DNA of 64,000 nt from Mycocentrospora acerina (lineage: Eukaryota; Ascomycota; Dothideomycetes; Pleosporales): NCBI GenBank assembly GCA_022701365.1, contig JAKUHH010000143.1:124001-188000 (forward strand). Direction: 5' to 3'. Made by a program: the position numbers and the translations under genes. This document shows, one piece after another, positions 60,211 to 64,000 of the stretch. Numbering within the stretch: position 1 is the first letter of the stretch; each line of letters starts with the position of its first letter. Under the pieces are notes generated by a model. The model worked only from the letters and a program-made list of their open reading frames with translations, was not told where the DNA came from and searched no databases.

Positions 60211-61885
60211 TTAAGCTCGAGCATTGCCTTGAAGAATATCCTCCTGTTTTTTAGCCTCCTTTTCGGTGGAGGTTCTCGCCTCCTCATCACTTGACTCAAA
60301 GCCGTAGTCACGCGCATAGCGCTCAATCTCCGACTCATCCATTTGTGGAAGCTCCTTGGCCGCCCTCACGTAACTCATGTTCTCAAGGTTACCCTTGGCG
60401 AAGATCAAGTCGATCTCTTCCAAGGAGCGACCAGAAGTCTCAGGGTAGAAGAAGTAGATCACCGGGAAGAACAGGGCATTGAGGACAGCGAAGAGGAGAT
60501 AAGTACCCCAACCAATGCTGGAGATCAAGACAGGCGTGATCATAACAATGAAGAAGTTCCACAGCCAGTTGTTGATGGTGGAAAATGCGTTGGCCTTTGC
60601 ACGGGTCTTGAGAGGGTTGATCTCAGCAGGGTAGAGCCATGGCAGCGGCAACCAAGTAGCACCAAAGAAAGCGATGTAGGTGAACAGGCCAACAGCGGCA
60701 CCCTTAGCCGCAGATGGAGTGCCAGGAATGAGGCAGGCGAAGACGAGAACCATAGACAAGCACTGTCCAACAGTGCCGATCAAGAACAACTTGCGACGGC
60801 CGACACGCTCAACGCAGAACCAGGAGGTTGTAGCAAAGATAGAGTACACAATCATGTTGATACCGCCAAGGAGCAGGGCCAAATTGTGCGTAGTACCAAG
60901 AGCAGTCTGGAACAAGATGGGGAAGTAGTAGATAACGGCGTTGCATCCAGAAAGCTGCTGCATCATCTGAGACGAGGCTCCGAGAATCATGCGGCGGAAA
61001 TGCTGAGTCTTTCCGTTGGTCAAGAGAGCTGAAGTAGGGGTCTTTCCGCCGCCTCCAGATTGACGGATCGCATCAGTGATGACGGATATTTGCGCCCTGA
61101 CCTCAGGATCATCTCGTGTGAGACCGTTGAGACCAGCAATGACGGTAGCAGCCTCTTCCTCTCGGTGGTGAGTGAGGAGCCATCGAGGAGACTCGGGGAG
61201 CTTGACCATGAGAATGATGACAATTGTAGCAAATACCATCTGGAATGCGATGGGGAAGCGCCATGTAAAGTCGTCGGGCCCATATAGACACCCGTAATCG
61301 ATCCAGTAGGCAATCAACGTGCCAATAGCGACGTTACCACCCTCAATGCAGATGACCTTTCCGCGGTTCTTTGCCTTGCAGCATCTAATACAGTCAGATG
61401 TTGATATTCAGAATAGTGGGGTGTGTTTGGACTTACTCAGCCTGATAGGTTGGAATGGTCGATGTATTGATACCGTTGCCGACACCAGTGATTGCGCGTC
61501 CAATGATGAATTGTGCGGTTGCGCCGCCTCCAACTGGAATAGCCGCGATCTGGATGATGACACCGACGATCATGATGCTGGCACCGAGGAAGATGGAGTT
61601 ACGGCGACCGAGCTTGTCACCAACCAGAAAGATGAATAGGGCACCGAGGAAGCAGCCGACAGCGTAAATGGCAACAACGAAGCCTTCGTACGTACTGTCA
61701 CCTTTGACTTGGGGAAACGCTTTCGTGAAAGCAGGGGCGGAGATGATGCCAGACATGACACCCTGATCATAACCGAATAGCAAAAAGTCGGTTGTAGCGA
61801 CGATGGTGATGAGAACTTGCAACATCCTGCCGGACTTGCCCCAGTAGGTGGGAACACCATGCTCGCTGTCTTTGTGTGATGGCAT
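60211..61885 (-). CDS. MFS hexose/sugar transporter
   Basis: Exons 61885-61437 and 61384-60211 (52-nt intron) give 540 residues with 12 predicted membrane spans. Family signatures are present: FLLFGYDQGVMSGI in span 1, DKLGRRNS after span 2, PESPRWL before the central loop, QQLSGCNAVIYYFPI in span 7, RVGRRKLF after span 8, and PETSGRSLEEID after span 12. The last two helices are followed by a Glu/Ser-rich cytosolic tail. It should import hexoses or pentoses across the plasma membrane by proton symport. Substrate specificity cannot be read directly. A TATA-like box lies on the minus strand at 61956-61963. Confidence 0.93.
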
Positions 61886-64000
61886 GATGGCGGTGATCAG
61901 AAGAACAAAAGGTGGAGGATATGCTGGGGCTTCAATGGTGGAGAGATGGATCGTCTTTATATGATCGTCCTCTCAATGCCATGCACAGCTTTCGGCAACG
62001 GCGACGTGAGGACTACACACCATTGCTCCACAATTATGTACCGTAAACCCTATGGTCTGACACGTGGAGCAGACTAGATAACGAGTTTTACAGTATCCGG
62101 GGCTTGGCCGTAGTTGCGATGCGACATGATGGCACTGAATGGAGAGCCTCAGATAATATGTGGGGATAAGGCGAGCGCAACAGGGGTCCAGCGGTGGAGT
62201 AAGACTTCTTGGACCAATCTTGGAGAGGAGCGGAGGACGCTTGGGGTAGAACAAGCAGCGCTCGGCAACTGGCAGTTTTCGTCTTAGCCCGATACACCTC
62301 CACAGTACGTCATTGCCCGTACTTTTCAATGCTGCGCTACGTGATTGAACCATCGGTTTGTACGATGAAGGATCGATGCCGCAGTCACACCGACAGCTTG
62401 GATTCGGCGAATAAAGCCATCGACGTACCGCAATAGGACTTCCATCCCGTGTCATCTGCAAATTCGCCAAATGAGAAGACGTCAGAGTATGCAGGAACAA
62501 GGATATCATTCGTAAACGTCCATTCGGGTTACATACCTTGGTTGCTGCAAAACTCGCCTCAACATTCCCATATTGACGTCACACAGTCGGCTGGATGCAG
62601 GGTCACGATGCGGCTCTGCAGCCTCTTCATCTTGGCGCCGATCTTGCCCGTTTTGTCTTAGAGAGGGTGATTAAAGGCAGATGTTAGCTAAGAGGACGGT
62701 TCGTTGAACACGGCTTAAGCTTCCAGAAAAGTGACAGTGGCATCGGAGAAGAACGACGTCATAGCGGAAGGCTTAGTCGATGATGCTAGGTTGGAGAAAA
62801 TCGAAGAGTTTTCACGTGTTTGGCAGCCGAAGAAAGAAAGCGATCTGCTCTTGAGCCGCGGCAATAGCGGCACTTGATTGAGGGGAGATACTTCATCATC
62901 CTAGACAGCGTTCATAATGCTGATCCTCTGCAGGCAGGCTGTGGGTGGGAATCAACACCTGTAACGTCGGCCTTTCTTGTTTAGGAAACCCGGATGCACG
63001 ACTTCGCGATCACTTATCTCATCCCATATCTACAAGATATCGTCCGTGGATGGTAACGAATTAGGGTCGGATCGGCTTTCATGAGCAAAAAACAATTATG
63101 CAGGCTCGAGCAACCACAGCGGAGTGTGTGCAACATTGCGTTCCACCCTTGGCGTTGGCATCATTCACCGCATACTCTTATCGTTGCTCCGCCATGACGA
63201 AGTATCACGCAAGGTTATCTGGGATGCAGCAATACATAACCCAATTGATTGGTTCGGTGTGCGCTCTCTCATCTCAGGGTCTCGGTGGGGAGCATCTCCT
63301 CCCACGCTAATGTAGCCAAGCGGCGTTGTCTCCGACTGTTATTTCAACGTGCAATACGTAGGTGCAGTCACTTGTGAGAACCCACTTCTTTTCAATCTGT
63401 GTGAGCATTTTCCCGCTCGGACATGGAGAGCCGAAGTCTACGAATACAAGTTGAACATGTTGATAAGTAGCGGGCTACTCTTTCTCAGCACCTTTTATCC
63501 TTCAGCTTACTTCCCCACAATCGTACTTTCGTGACGTTATCCTCTGAGCTTGAAAATGTTAATGTAATTGTCCTTCGCTAAATTGTGTTTTTCAGGGACT
63601 GAAATTATTGGAGCTTGTGGAGAAAGCTGGGGTTAAGAACAGACCACATAGAGCTCTGAGATGCTCATCTCTAGAGTCGACGCGCACTTCATGATCACTG
63701 CTCGAATCAAAAGGAGTGCTCATTTTTCTTACCAGACTTCATCCCCAAGAAGAAATTTCAGTTCATTCGGTATTTGAGGAAGTCCATGCTCTAAAAGAAT
63801 GTGGATCTGCTACTTTGACAAGACCCCTGCTACAAGTCTCCGATAGAACCATGTTTATGTAAGAATCGATTAGCTGTTGACCTTGTTTGGACTGTTAGAA
63901 GGCTCTTTGCCGGCATCTTTGTTTCATCGCTTGTCTCTTGTTGAATACCGACAACAGTGAGCGCAAGATTGTGGAGAACATACACGCAGGTCTGACTAAA
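61886..64000. other. 2.1-kb right-edge DNA, no gene supported
   Basis: The left end is the transporter promoter. Several frames of 60-75 codons occur but overlap each other and carry no motif. A gene could begin beyond the window. Confidence 0.45.
61956..61963 (-). promoter_or_regulatory. TATA-like box upstream of sugar transporter
   Basis: ATATAAAG-type sequence (minus strand) 71 bp before the transporter start codon. Inferred from sequence and position. Confidence 0.45.

Noticed and set aside
60343..61032. 229-codon plus-strand frame
   Set aside because: Shadow of the sugar transporter on the opposite strand.

Overview
The window looks like nuclear DNA of a filamentous ascomycete (Pezizomycotina). 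Most genes have short GT-AG introns of about 44-60 nt with CTAAC/CTGAC branch sites. Gene content is typically fungal: a Zn2Cys6 regulator, a Pth11-type rhodopsin-domain receptor, a DUF1479 protein, a DUF7136-like surface protein and a Dia2/Pof3-type F-box protein. Dothideomycetes (Pleosporales) is my best guess, but that is inference from gene style, not a match. All gene models below were built by hand from reading frames and splice signals. Where I list exons, the spliced frame closes without internal stops, except for the interrupted Hint gene.

Layout. 1-6.1 kb: a bZIP factor (minus) and a 3.6-kb stretch with no supportable gene. 6.1-13.8 kb: a GH1 beta-glucosidase (minus), a DUF1479 oxygenase-like protein (plus), a Zn2Cys6 regulator (minus) and a secreted PAF-acetylhydrolase-like lipase (plus). 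The last two are divergent and may be a regulator-target pair. 14-18.6 kb: a 1430-residue sterol-type glycosyltransferase carrying PPxY motifs and ubiquitin-interacting-motif-like helices. 20.9-31.5 kb: an S1/P1 nuclease, an intron-containing tRNA-Tyr, an acidic coilin-like nuclear protein, a kelch protein, a TPR/F-box/LRR protein of the Dia2/Pof3 type, and a large protein with CW-x-LC repeats. 31.5-38.6 kb: mostly gene-free, with one interrupted Hint-domain gene. 38.6-45 kb: the APC/C activator Cdc20 (minus), a divergent kelch/BTB Ral2-like protein (plus) and a xylitol/sorbitol-type dehydrogenase (minus). 45-58 kb: an AT-rich, gene-poor, accessory-looking stretch with an ADP-ribosyltransferase-like protein behind a 21-nt tandem repeat, a Pth11-type receptor, a DUF7136-like surface protein, a two-exon orphan gene and a divergent kinase with a probable GC-AG intron. 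58-62 kb: a membrane J-domain protein and an MFS hexose transporter (both minus). The last 2.1 kb holds no gene I can support.

Functional themes: carbon use (GH1 enzyme, pentitol dehydrogenase, sugar transporter), ubiquitin biology (F-box protein, Cdc20, PPxY/UIM glycosyltransferase) and a lineage-specific surface/signalling segment at 46-58 kb. I see no biosynthetic cluster, CRISPR array, rRNA or intact transposon. The strongest candidates for something undescribed are the glycosyltransferase with both ubiquitin-ligase and ubiquitin-binding motifs, the ART-like protein, the interrupted Hint gene and the CW-x-LC repeat protein.
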